64,000 nt of DNA from Sphingobacteriales bacterium (lineage in GTDB: Bacteria > Bacteroidota > Bacteroidia > Chitinophagales > JADIYW01): assembly GCA_016699615.1 (NCBI GenBank), contig CP064984.1:2514001-2578000 (forward strand), read 5' to 3'. Shown piece by piece: positions 19,563-27,740 of the stretch. The position numbers and the translations under genes are program-made. Position 1 is the stretch's first letter. Every line of letters starts with the position of its first letter. The notes under the pieces are model-generated. The model had not been told where the DNA came from and did no database searches. It was given only the letters and a program-made list of their open reading frames with translations.

Positions 19563-20231
19563 TTATCTATTAAATAATAGTTCAATACATTCGTTACATA
19601 GAAATCTTCTTTCATATGTTAGTTCTTTATTACGTTTTTCTGATTTAATTTTTTGTTTTCTTATGTTAACACTTCTATTCCAAAATAATAAACCTTTTTC
19701 TTCTTTTATTGCCTTATCTATATCTTCTTTTGCAACAAATGAAGTACGATTATTCTCATTTCCAATTTGAAAATAATGGTCACAAAATTGACATTTTGCA
19801 TAATTCATCATGTATATTAATTGCATGTTGAATTTCTTTATAGGATTATAATATGGAGACGTTAGAATTTCGTGGCACTTATTTTTATTGTCAATTTGTA
19901 TTAAACCGACACCGATATGATTAGCAATCATAATTTCATCTTGAGTAAAACCATTGTTTCTTATGTCAGCAAGATAAACACGATTACCATAAATTGTATA
20001 ACCAAATGCTTGTCCAGATGCAGTAGCAAATGCTTCTTTATCTCTTTTTACTTCTATAATAATAGTTTCAATTTCACCACTAAAGTCTCCACCAACATCT
20101 CTTAATCCAACTACGTCTGCTCTACTTTTAATTGTTCCAATATTCGTTTTTGTTTCAAAACACAAATATTGATTCTTTAACCATTTTTCCACATTTGGAT
20201 AATATTCTTTTTCTAGTTTAACATCATTCAT
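19563..20231 (-). CDS. Restriction-endonuclease-like (PD-(D/E)XK) protein with paired CxxC motifs
   Basis: The 222-residue product has the core of a PD-(D/E)XK nuclease: RADVVGL (Asp 39), then a beta strand ending ETIIIEVKRD (Glu 60, Lys 62), then a helix ASGQAFGYTIYGNRVYLAD with the Gln often seen in Mrr/archaeal-Holliday-like enzymes. The second half carries CQFC (147, 150) and CNEC (212, 215), a likely zinc ribbon that could read DNA. No methyltransferase or specificity subunit is adjacent, so it is not a standard restriction system. It could be a solitary defence or mobile-element nuclease. It stands alone, in an accessory region bordered by dispersed repeats. Confidence 0.65.
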   Translation of the reverse strand: MNDVKLEKEYYPNVEKWLKNQYLCFETKTNIGTIKSRADVVGLRDVGGDFSGEIETIIIEVKRDKEAFATASGQAFGYTIYGNRVYLADIRNNGFTQDEIMIANHIGVGLIQIDNKNKCHEILTSPYYNPIKKFNMQLIYMMNYAKCQFCDHYFQIGNENNRTSFVAKEDIDKAIKEEKGLLFWNRSVNIRKQKIKSEKRNKELTYERRFLCNECIELLFNR

Positions 20232-20351
20232 ATTTTTAATCTTTTACCATTAAAACTAACTTTGTTATATGCGCTACTTTATAGCATCAATCAAATATAA
20301 TTTTATTTTATAAAACATCAAACTTACTATTAAAAAAAATCACAAACTAAG

Positions 20352-21674
20352 CTATTGTTTTATATTTAGTTTTATTCCATTTTTTGGTTTTAGGGTAACT
20401 AATGGTTCGAGTATTACTTCGTGGTTGGTGTCTATTTCAAAATCGAAATGATAGAGTAGTTGTGCTAAGACTATCGTTATTTCCATGGTTGCAAAATTAA
20501 ATCCTATGCACATTCTTGGTCCTGCTCCAAATGGATAATAGGCATTCGTATTTAATAATGGGTTTTGCTTTCCTATAAATCTTTCTGGAATAAAATCATC
20601 TGCTTGTTGCCAATACGCTTTGTGTCTATGTAAATGATAAAGACTTAAAAATAGCACTGTTTCTTTTGGTATTGTTGTATCATTTACTATTGCAGCTTCT
20701 TTACTTTCTCTACTTAAAACATATGCTGTTGGATACAATCTTAATGTTTCATCAATCACTGCTTTTATATAGGTTAGTTGCTTGTAGTTTTCAATAGAAA
20801 GTTCGCCATCTTTCATTATGCTTTGTACTTCTTCTTTTGCTTTCTTATATTTTTCAGGATGTTTGCACAAATTATACATTGCCCAAGATATTGCATAACC
20901 AGAAGTTTCATGTCCAGCAACATATATCGTTAATAGCTCATCACGTAGTTGTGTATCGCTCATGCCTTCGTTGGTGTCTATATCACGAGCATCCATCAAC
21001 ATACTTAATAAATCATTTTTAGCAGCTTGTTTTTTTCTTTCGTTAATAACATGGTATAGAATTTTATCTAAGCTTGCTACTGCGTTCTCAAACTGATTGC
21101 GTTTGCCATTCAACTTAGACCAAGTTTTATACATAGGATTGCGCATACAATTCATCATGTACAATTGCAAGTCATAAATATGTTTTTGAATTGGATTTAA
21201 TTGACCTGCAACATCAGCACCTAATAGTGTTTCTACTACAATTTTAGAAGTGAGTTGCATCATTTCTACATCAATAAAAACATTTTGTTTATTGTTTGTT
21301 TTCCATTCTTGTAGTTCATTTTTTGTCATGCTATTCATCACATCAAAAAAACCTTCTAATCTATTTTTATAAAATGCTGGTTGCGCTAAACGTCTTTGTT
21401 TAAACCAAGATTCACCATCATTTGTAAGCAAACCATTGCCTAAAGTCATTTTTAATTTATTGGAATCATAATCTTTTCTATAGTTTTTGTGATTCGAAAT
21501 TAAAATATGCTGAATGACTTCTGCATCGCAAGTAGTGAAAATCTTTCGCATAGGCAATTTAAAAATAAAAGAATTACTCGATTTAAAGTGTTCGCTAAAA
21601 AATGGAATAATTCCTTTAGAGATGTCTAGTGCATTGCCTAAAATGGGTAAAGATTTTATGGTAGGTGTACTCAT
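20352..21674 (-). CDS. Cytochrome P450
   Basis: Heme-thiolate monooxygenase of 440 residues. The I-helix oxygen-activation motif AGHETSG is at 253-259, the K-helix ETLR at 309-312, a PERF-type motif (PERFIG) at about 363-368, and the heme-binding loop FGAGPRMCIGFNFA has the axial Cys at 389. The start MSTPTIKSLPILGNALDI has the proline-rich hinge and no membrane anchor, so it is probably soluble. Overall pattern is closest to the CYP102/CYP4-like fatty-acid hydroxylase side of the superfamily, but substrate is unknown. No ferredoxin or reductase gene is nearby, so it must use a redox partner encoded elsewhere. Confidence 0.95.
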   Translation of the reverse strand: MSTPTIKSLPILGNALDISKGIIPFFSEHFKSSNSFIFKLPMRKIFTTCDAEVIQHILISNHKNYRKDYDSNKLKMTLGNGLLTNDGESWFKQRRLAQPAFYKNRLEGFFDVMNSMTKNELQEWKTNNKQNVFIDVEMMQLTSKIVVETLLGADVAGQLNPIQKHIYDLQLYMMNCMRNPMYKTWSKLNGKRNQFENAVASLDKILYHVINERKKQAAKNDLLSMLMDARDIDTNEGMSDTQLRDELLTIYVAGHETSGYAISWAMYNLCKHPEKYKKAKEEVQSIMKDGELSIENYKQLTYIKAVIDETLRLYPTAYVLSRESKEAAIVNDTTIPKETVLFLSLYHLHRHKAYWQQADDFIPERFIGKQNPLLNTNAYYPFGAGPRMCIGFNFATMEITIVLAQLLYHFDFEIDTNHEVILEPLVTLKPKNGIKLNIKQ

Positions 21675-21783
21675 AATTATATAAATATACGAAATATGAA
21701 TAATGATATATTCGTGTTTGTTTTCATTTTTTAATGATTAGTGTTTTTATTTACTTTCTTTCCCTTGATGGAAGAGTGTAATA

Positions 21784-21809
21784 TTACTTTTTTCTTGATA
21801 AAAAAGTAA
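21784..21809. repeat. Perfect hairpin upstream of the P450 gene
   Basis: TTACTTTTTT / AAAAAAGTAA arms around the loop CTTGAT; the loop sequence recurs inverted as ATCAAG at 21816-21821. The A/T runs could terminate transcription in either direction, although no gene ends next to it. Confidence 0.6.
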
Positions 21810-21975
21810 CAAAAAATCAAGGCTTACGAAAAATAACGCTAAAAATATTCGTCTTCGCTAATAGTTTTTAAACTTGTTCTGCTTCTTCTAAGGAGAAATT
21901 CAAATAGAAAAATTTCTTTTACGCTCGACGCTTATTTTCTTAACACTATTTTTTTAATGTCGTTTTTTTAATAAG

Positions 21976-22098
21976 AAATCTAAGATGTTGCACATACTTA
22001 TGTCTAAGTTTTTGTGCTTGTAGTGCTAATTGTTTTGTTTTTCAAACAAGTAATAATATCTGTCTTAGTAGATGTATGTAGTTGTTGGACAAGAAGAT
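21976..22098. repeat. Dispersed repeat, copy A2
   Basis: Second copy of the element at 19398-19523, in the same orientation, 2.6 kb away. The two copies bracket the nuclease and P450 genes. Differences include small indels that break the shared minus-strand reading frame. Confidence 0.8.
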
Positions 22099-22254
22099 CT
22101 ATTAGATTGAGTTTTTAAATTGTTTTTTATTCTTGGTAACTCATGCTTCTTGTCTTTGCCTATACCATCAAAGGCGAGATTTTGGCGTGCTGCTTAGATA
22201 ATTTTACACCAAACAATTGAATTATCAACCATTTAATATGTAAGTTATATAAAA

Positions 22255-22312
22255 CACCAACAAAAATACCACTTTGTTCAACTGCCACAGATGTTATCGG
22301 TAGTGCTAATTT
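22255..22312. repeat. attC-like dispersed segment, copy B1
   Basis: Ungapped alignment with 24261-24318 gives about 43 identities in 58 positions by hand count; shared core AATACCA..TTGT.CAACTG and TGTTA.C.GTAGT. Both copies lie exactly at the 3' end of a minus-strand gene, the position an integron attC site would occupy. Confidence 0.5.
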
Positions 22313-24078
22313 TATCCATACAGTTCTTCAAGTTCTAATTTTTTAATTCTTGATGTAATTGCTCCTTTTGTACGTCCGAAATGTTTTGCTATATCTTTTG
22401 GATTTACTCCTTCGCAATACATTGTTGTAAGTTCATTGTCAAGTTCTGGTGTCCAAGGTTTATAAGCATCTTTATGCTTTGTTCTTATTTCGTCAACGGA
22501 ATAAATCTTTTCAGTTTTGTTTTCTTTTTTGTCTATTTTTATTTGTTGTTTTTCTTCTTTGCTCACAACTTTCATAATGTGAATTTGTGTCGATTTTGGA
22601 AAGTCAATTGGCATTAAACTTTCGGGGATATGAATGCTGTTTCTAGCCCGAGTTACTGCGACATAAAGCAGATTAATTTCTTCATTCAGCTTGGTTGCGT
22701 TTATTTCTTCCGCTTTCTTGTCTTCCTTTAATTTCTCTAATTTTTCTTCTGAAATAAAGTCGTTCACAAGTTGAATAGCATCGTATTCCATTCCTTTACA
22801 ACGATGAACTGTCGAGAAAATCATTTCAGCTTTTTCTTTATCGTCATTGTCAACGTGTTTTTCTTTAATGGCTTTGATAATGTTAGGAATTTTGTTCCCA
22901 TATTCTCTAACGATTTCAACCATAATTGCAAGTTGAACATCTTCTGTCTTTTCAATGTAATCTTCTAACTCGTCAAGGTTCTTCATTGCCTTAATAAGTT
23001 TGTCTTTTATCAAATGTGTCTTGTTGTTGTAAAGATTGAGAACGTCATAAAGCGATGCTCCTTCGTCTGCGTATGTATATGAGTTGATGTTACCTTCAAA
23101 GTAAATGTGTTTTACCTTTTTCTTTTCGGTTATATATTCAATTGCTTTTAGCAAAAGTCCAAGATTTGTTCTTGCAAGCACTGCTTTGGTCTTTATTTCT
23201 TTATTGTTTCCTTTCCCTATAATTGGAATTGCTTGGTGTTCGTTAATATGTTTTTTAAATTTCAAAACTTCCATTGCAAGATTTGCAATGTCTTGACTAA
23301 ACCGAAAACTTGTCGAAAGATTATATGTTCTGAAGTCCGCTTTTTCAAGAGAGTTTACGGCAAAACGCCAACCATAAATTTGTTGATGAGTGTCGCCAAC
23401 GATTACTTTTATCGCTGGTTGTTTGAAGAAAACGTCAAGCATAGCTGGTGAAGCGTCTTGTCCTTCGTCAAAAAGTATGTAGTCGTATGGAAGTTTTGGA
23501 TTTGAAAGCTGAAACTTTTTAAGATAAAATTCATGGGTTACTTCAATTTCTCCTTTGTCCATTTTACTCAATAAAAGTCGGGATTGAGAAACTATGTAGT
23601 CGTAAAATGATGATACGAAAATTTTGGCTTTCGGGTCAGTAACTGTGTCAAGATAGTTTAAGTCCTGAACCTTTTGTTTGTCGCTGTTGCAGAAATAAGC
23701 AATGAATTTATTGATGTGGTTTGCAATTACATATTCTGTGTGTTTTTCTTCATTGCCTTGCAAGTTTAAAAGTTCTGCAATTTCATTTGTCTTGTAACCT
23801 TGTCCTCTTACTATGTAGTTGTTTTGAAATACTATATGTCTGTATGCAAGTGAATGGGCTGTTTCAACTTTCACGTTGTTCAGTCCTTTGTTGGCAAATT
23901 TTTTAGCGGCTTCAAGTTTTACTGATTTGTTGAAAGCTAAATATAAAATTTTACTTGTCGCTGTTCGTGTCTTAGCGTATTCTATAACGGTTGTGGTTTT
24001 ACCCGAACCAGCAACAGCATTTATTTTGATGTTTCCAGATGAATTGATTATGTCATGTTGTTCGGGTGTCAATTCCAT
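22312..24078 (-). CDS. UvrD/PcrA-like superfamily 1 helicase with C-terminal Myb/HTH-like tail
   Basis: ATP-dependent DNA helicase of 588 residues. Q motif LTPEQHDII; Walker A VAGSGKTTT (about 22-30); motif Ia AHSLAYRH; Walker B FDEGQDAS (about 203-210); motif III GDTHQQIYGWRFA; STSFRFSQDIANL (motif IV); STVHRCKGMEYDAI (motif V); and YVAVTRARNSIHI (motif VI). The last 50 residues (KPWTPELDNELTTMY ... IAKHFGRTKGAITSRI) form a SANT/Myb-like helix-turn-helix, probably a DNA-binding add-on. Shorter than housekeeping UvrD (about 720-780). It is a single-gene unit flanked by attC-like repeats, which suggests an acquired gene, possibly defence- or mobile-element-related. Confidence 0.9.
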   Translation of the reverse strand: MELTPEQHDIINSSGNIKINAVAGSGKTTTVIEYAKTRTATSKILYLAFNKSVKLEAAKKFANKGLNNVKVETAHSLAYRHIVFQNNYIVRGQGYKTNEIAELLNLQGNEEKHTEYVIANHINKFIAYFCNSDKQKVQDLNYLDTVTDPKAKIFVSSFYDYIVSQSRLLLSKMDKGEIEVTHEFYLKKFQLSNPKLPYDYILFDEGQDASPAMLDVFFKQPAIKVIVGDTHQQIYGWRFAVNSLEKADFRTYNLSTSFRFSQDIANLAMEVLKFKKHINEHQAIPIIGKGNNKEIKTKAVLARTNLGLLLKAIEYITEKKKVKHIYFEGNINSYTYADEGASLYDVLNLYNNKTHLIKDKLIKAMKNLDELEDYIEKTEDVQLAIMVEIVREYGNKIPNIIKAIKEKHVDNDDKEKAEMIFSTVHRCKGMEYDAIQLVNDFISEEKLEKLKEDKKAEEINATKLNEEINLLYVAVTRARNSIHIPESLMPIDFPKSTQIHIMKVVSKEEKQQIKIDKKENKTEKIYSVDEIRTKHKDAYKPWTPELDNELTTMYCEGVNPKDIAKHFGRTKGAITSRIKKLELEELYG

Positions 24079-24182
24079 TTAACTCTATAAAGATTTCGTC
24101 AGAAAGTTATGTTTTTTTGTTTTTGTCTGTTCGTTAATTGCACAAAAGTTTCAAGTTAGCACTGTCGTCAAAGCATTACCTA

Positions 24183-24318
24183 TAACATGCGGCGACTTTG
24201 CGAAGTTACGAATCTTAAACCAAGTTTGCAAGTGAAGTAATTTATTATATATTATACAACGACCATCCTAAATACCAAGTTGTGCAACTGACACGGCTGT
24301 TAGCAGTAGTCGTTATTT
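24183..24318. repeat. attC-like imperfect palindrome between the helicase and PIN genes (includes copy B2)
   Basis: The arms TAACATGC (24183-24190) and GCTGTTA (24296-24302) are inverted and about 105 bases apart, with GC-richer sequence beside each arm (GGCGAC, ACACGG). The right half, 24261-24318, is copy B2 of the dispersed segment at 22255-22312. Size, placement directly after a gene's stop, and TAACA/TGTTA ends resemble integron attC sites. The canonical RYYYAAC/GTTRRRY boxes are not matched exactly. Confidence 0.45.
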
Positions 24319-24729
24319 GATTGTTTTTAAGTAAGTTTCAGGTGTCATAATAGACAATTTACTTGTTTTATAGTCTTTGATATTTCTCGTAATAATGACT
24401 TTAATTTTATTTTGATTTTGTACTGAAAAATTCTGCAATGCATCTTCAAAATCCTTGAAATCAGAATTTAGTGCATCAATTATTGCTTTTTTATCAGTAA
24501 TTATGACATCAATAAAACGCATTAATATTTTTAAATTTTCAATTACTTTTTCGTGTTTTGCAGTCTTTCGTAGTAAATAATAAATATTACTCAGCATAAT
24601 AGAAGTGATAAATCCTTTTATTTTGTCTTTTTCACAGAGATTTAAAATTAGAGAAGCTTCTTCAGAAAATGGTTTTCTATCAAAAAAGAAATCAAGAATT
24701 ACGTCTGTATCGATAAGAACTTTATCCAT
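24313..24729 (-). CDS. PIN-domain ribonuclease toxin (VapC type)
   Basis: A 138-residue PIN protein. Acidic residues of the metal site are visible in LIDTDVILDFFFDRKPF (Asp 7, 9), in the DFKDFEDALQ helix (about 91-100), and in ITRNIKDY near residue 115. The family cleaves RNA, often tRNA, and is held inactive by its antitoxin. The antitoxin gene directly precedes it; after one frameshift repair its stop overlaps this ATG as TAATG. It sits in an accessory region next to an attC-like repeat, a usual place for toxin-antitoxin pairs. Confidence 0.88.
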   Translation of the reverse strand: MDKVLIDTDVILDFFFDRKPFSEEASLILNLCEKDKIKGFITSIMLSNIYYLLRKTAKHEKVIENLKILMRFIDVIITDKKAIIDALNSDFKDFEDALQNFSVQNQNKIKVIITRNIKDYKTSKLSIMTPETYLKTIK

Positions 24730-24982
24730 TACAAGTATTTTTCTGTCAAACGATTTGTTAATTCTTTTTTATAATCAAAATTTTTGGCATTTTGAAAGAG
24801 CCTCTTAATGATTTAATTGTCGATGTTAATTCAGTTTCTTCTTTTTCAATAATTTCGTTGTTTGTCAAGGCTTTAAGATAATTTTCAATTAAATCAGAAA
24901 GACTTCTTTCTTTATTTCTTGCATATTTTTTTGCCTTTTCAATAACTGATTGTTCAATTGTCAAAGTCAATTTTGTATTCAT
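24729..24982 (-). CDS. Antitoxin of the PIN toxin (DUF6364-like), frameshift at 24781-24785
   Basis: Starts MNTKLTLTIEQSVIEKAKKYA at ATG 24980-24982, an RHH-like N-terminus of the DUF6364 antitoxin group, followed by RSLSDLIENYLKAL. As read, it ends early in KMPKILIIKKN. One more base in the five-base run at 24781-24785 gives KMPKNFDYKKELTNRL and TEKYL, the expected toxin-binding tail, and moves the stop to 24729-24731. The repaired gene has 85 codons, and its stop then overlaps the toxin ATG by one base. The family-typical tail and the coupled junction make a sequence error the best explanation. Confidence 0.82.
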
Positions 24983-25273
24983 AATTTCATATTTAAAACA
25001 AAGATACAAAATTTTAAATTACACGTGTAAATTGTGATTTTTTTATACGTATTTTTTCACGATTACCGTAAACGATTCACTACTACAGCTGGTTTGGGAC
25101 TAAATTTTGCCCATTCCTTGTATTTGCCGAATCATTCAAATACAAAAAAGTCGGTTATATTTGTGTACAAACTATAGGGAGACTTACACGTTATTTTCTT
25201 TATGTTATTTTTCAAATGCAGTTTTTATTTCTTATTAGAATGTGAGAGTTGCTATCTAAAAGTGTAATTCTAA

Positions 25274-26299
25274 TTATTCTATATTAAAACTCTTTGTATA
25301 GGTTTCCCATTTTTGGAGCAATTGCTCAAAGTTGTCTGGCAGCTTTTGTTCAAAATACATGTATTCTTTTGTAACTGGATGTATAAAGCCTATGCTCTGT
25401 GCATGTAATGCCTGAAATGGCATTAATTCAAGGCAATTTTGAATAAATTGTTTGTATTTGGTATAGACAGTGCCTGCTAGTATTTCGTGTCCACCATAGT
25501 CTTTATCGCCAAAGAGTGTATGCCCAATATATTTTAAGTGTACTCTTATTTGGTGTGTTCTACCTGTTTCTAATTTGCATTTTATTAAGCTTACATAGCC
25601 ATATCTTTTTATTACTTCATAGTTGGTAGCTGCATATTTTCCTGTTCTTCCATCAGGTACTGTTATAAATAGTTTTCTATGATATGGATTTCTTGATATA
25701 TTGCATTCTATCCTGCCTTTGTCTTGCTCAACATCACCCCAAACTAATGCTATATAATGTCTATTGATGGTTCTGTCGTAAAATTGTTTAGAAAGATGAT
25801 TGATAGCATATTCAGTTTTTCCAATAACCATCAATCCTGTTGTATTTTTATCAATACGATGTACTAATCCAGGTCTTGTATCGCCAGTTGTTTGTGGTAA
25901 ATCTTTGCAATGCCACAATAATGCATGTGCTAATGTACCAGAGAAGTTTCCATGTCCTGGATGCACTACCATACCTACTGGCTTGTTGATAATCATGACA
26001 TCGTCATCCTCATAAATAATGTATAATGGAATTTCTTCTGCTTGTACTGTATATTCATAACTTGGATTTGGCAATACAATTTCTATTCTTTCGCCACCTT
26101 TTATCTTGTAATTTGCTTTTATAATTTTATTATCTACAGAAATATTTCCAGCTTCTATAGCTTGTTGTACTTTGTTTCTTGATGCAAAACTTAGCTTTTC
26201 AGTAATGAATTTATCTATGCGTATTGGCTCTTGACCTTTGTCTATGTCAAATATAAAGTTCTTATATAGTTCGTCTTCTTCTTCGTCTGTGGTATGCAT
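25274..26299 (-). CDS. rluD: RluA/RluD family 23S rRNA pseudouridine synthase
   Basis: 341 residues: an N-terminal S4 RNA-binding domain (RIDKFITEKLSFASRNKVQQ, about 27-46; GNISVDNKIIKANYKIKGGE), then the catalytic domain with GLVHRIDKNTTGLMVIGKT, where Asp 150 is the nucleophile, and KCKLETGRTHQIRVHLKYIG. S4 plus RluA-type catalytic domain is the RluD arrangement, which modifies helix 69 of 23S rRNA. The symbol is inferred from domain order, and a paralogous RluA-family role cannot be excluded. It lies five bases after the dihydroorotase stop on the same strand, so the two may share a transcript. Confidence 0.9.
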   Translation of the reverse strand: MHTTDEEEDELYKNFIFDIDKGQEPIRIDKFITEKLSFASRNKVQQAIEAGNISVDNKIIKANYKIKGGERIEIVLPNPSYEYTVQAEEIPLYIIYEDDDVMIINKPVGMVVHPGHGNFSGTLAHALLWHCKDLPQTTGDTRPGLVHRIDKNTTGLMVIGKTEYAINHLSKQFYDRTINRHYIALVWGDVEQDKGRIECNISRNPYHRKLFITVPDGRTGKYAATNYEVIKRYGYVSLIKCKLETGRTHQIRVHLKYIGHTLFGDKDYGGHEILAGTVYTKYKQFIQNCLELMPFQALHAQSIGFIHPVTKEYMYFEQKLPDNFEQLLQKWETYTKSFNIE

Positions 26300-26304
26300 A
26301 TTTT

Positions 26305-27639
26305 TTAATATAATGGATGGAATAATAGGCGAGTACCTTTATGTGTTTCATTAAATACATCGTTGTGGAATATCAAATTTCCATTGACAAAAGTATGTGT
26401 CACTTTTCCTTTAAATGTTTTATTTTCTAATGGACTCCAATTGCATTTATATAGTATATTGTTTTTTGTGATTGTTTGTTCTTGATGTATGTCTACAATT
26501 GCAATGTCTGCAAAATAACCTTCTCTAATAAAACCTCGGTTTTGTATTCTAAAACAAATAGCAGGAGCGTGGCACATTTTTTCTATTATTTTTTCTAATG
26601 TTATTTTTTGTTGATGATAGAAATCTAGTAATAAACTTAAGCTATGTTGTACTAATGGTAACCCAGATGGTGCTTTTAAGTATGTGTTGTTTTTTTCTTC
26701 TAAGATATGTGGTGCATGGTCTGTTGCAACTACATCTAATTTGTCATCTAATAATGCATTAAATAGCGCATCTTTATCTGATTTGTATTTTATTGCTGGA
26801 TTGCATTTAATTTTACTGCCTAATGTTGCATAGTCAGTCTCGTCAAAGTATAAATGATGTACACAAACTTCTGCTGTGATTTTTTGTCTTTTAATGGAAT
26901 GTTGTTTTGAAATAAGGATAATTCTTTTGCAGTGGAAATATGAAAAACGTGCAAACGTGTATTGTGTTTTTTTGCTAAGTCTGTTGCTAGTTTTGATGAT
27001 ATGTAGCACGCCTCATCATTCCTGATTATTGGATGATAATTCATTGGAATATTATCGCCAAATATACTATGGTAGTTTTGTGTGTTTTGTTTTATTGTTT
27101 GTTCGTCTTCGCAATGTGTTACAACAACAGTTGGTGCATTGGCAAATATTTTAGATAATGTTGCTTCGTTGTCTACCAACATATTTCCTGTTGATGAACC
27201 CATAAAAGTTTTATAGCACCAATTTTTGTAGCATCAGTCTTCATGAGTTCATCGTAGTTATCATTAGTGCCACCCATAAAAAAGTATAGTTTGCCAATGA
27301 TGTGTTGGCTGCAATTTGATATTTGTTTTCTAATAATTCTTGAGTTACAGCATTAGGTACAGTATTTGGCTGTTCCATAAATGATGTAACACCACCAGCA
27401 ATTGCTGCTTTACTTTCTGTATATATATTAGCTTTGTGTGTTAAGCCTGGTTCTCTAAAATGTACTTGGTCATCGATAATTCCAGGAATGATGTAGTTCT
27501 GTTGTGCATCAATTATTGTTGCATTAGGTTCATTGATGGTGGTATCAATTTTTTGTATGATTTGATTATTAATAAGGATTTCTTTTGCTTCTATTTTTCC
27601 TTCATTGACAATAAATCCGTTTTTAATAATATACTTCAT
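26305..27639 (-). CDS. pyrC: Dihydroorotase, interrupted by three homopolymer frameshifts
   Basis: Closes N-carbamoyl-aspartate to dihydroorotate in pyrimidine synthesis. Three overlapping frames cover it. One base is missing at each of three runs: about 27286-27291 (gives NYTFFMGGTNDNYDELM), about 27210-27213 (gives AIKTFMGSSTGNM) and about 26880-26885 (gives KDKKITAEVCVHHLYF). Repaired, it has 446 codons. Metal-site motifs are DDQVHFREPGLTHK, VVTHCEDEQT, LHVFHISTAKE and VVATDHAPH, the type seen in the class I/allantoinase-like DHOases of Bacteroidota. Three hits of one error type in one essential gene are hard to explain by decay. rluD follows directly. Confidence 0.9.
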
Positions 27640-27681
27640 TTGTTATAGATGATTGATTGCAAAAGTAAATGTATTTGTTGT

Positions 27682-27714
27682 AAAAAAAAAGTTAGTGCAT
27701 ATGCACTAACTTTT
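27682..27714 (-). terminator. Bidirectional terminator after the OmpA/TSP3 gene
   Basis: Perfect palindrome AAAGTTAGTGCAT / ATGCACTAACTTT with, on the minus strand, a run of nine T. It lies 27 bases after the stop of the OmpA-family gene and 43 bases before the dihydroorotase start. Confidence 0.92.
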
Positions 27715-27740
27715 AGAAATATTCAATTGATTGAAAGAAA

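Larger units (their letters stand above)
21675..22311. other. Intergenic region with palindromes and dispersed repeats
   Basis: 637 bases without a gene. It holds a hairpin at 21784-21809, repeat copy A2 (21976-22098), and the attC-like segment adjoining the helicase stop (22255-22312). Several short reading frames exist but all are under 40 codons and none looks like protein. Confidence 0.6.

Noticed and set aside
25010..25273. Small gene or attC site between the antitoxin and rluD
   Set aside because: Frames are short and unconvincing; TTACACGTT at about 25186 is too weak a match to the attC-like segments.
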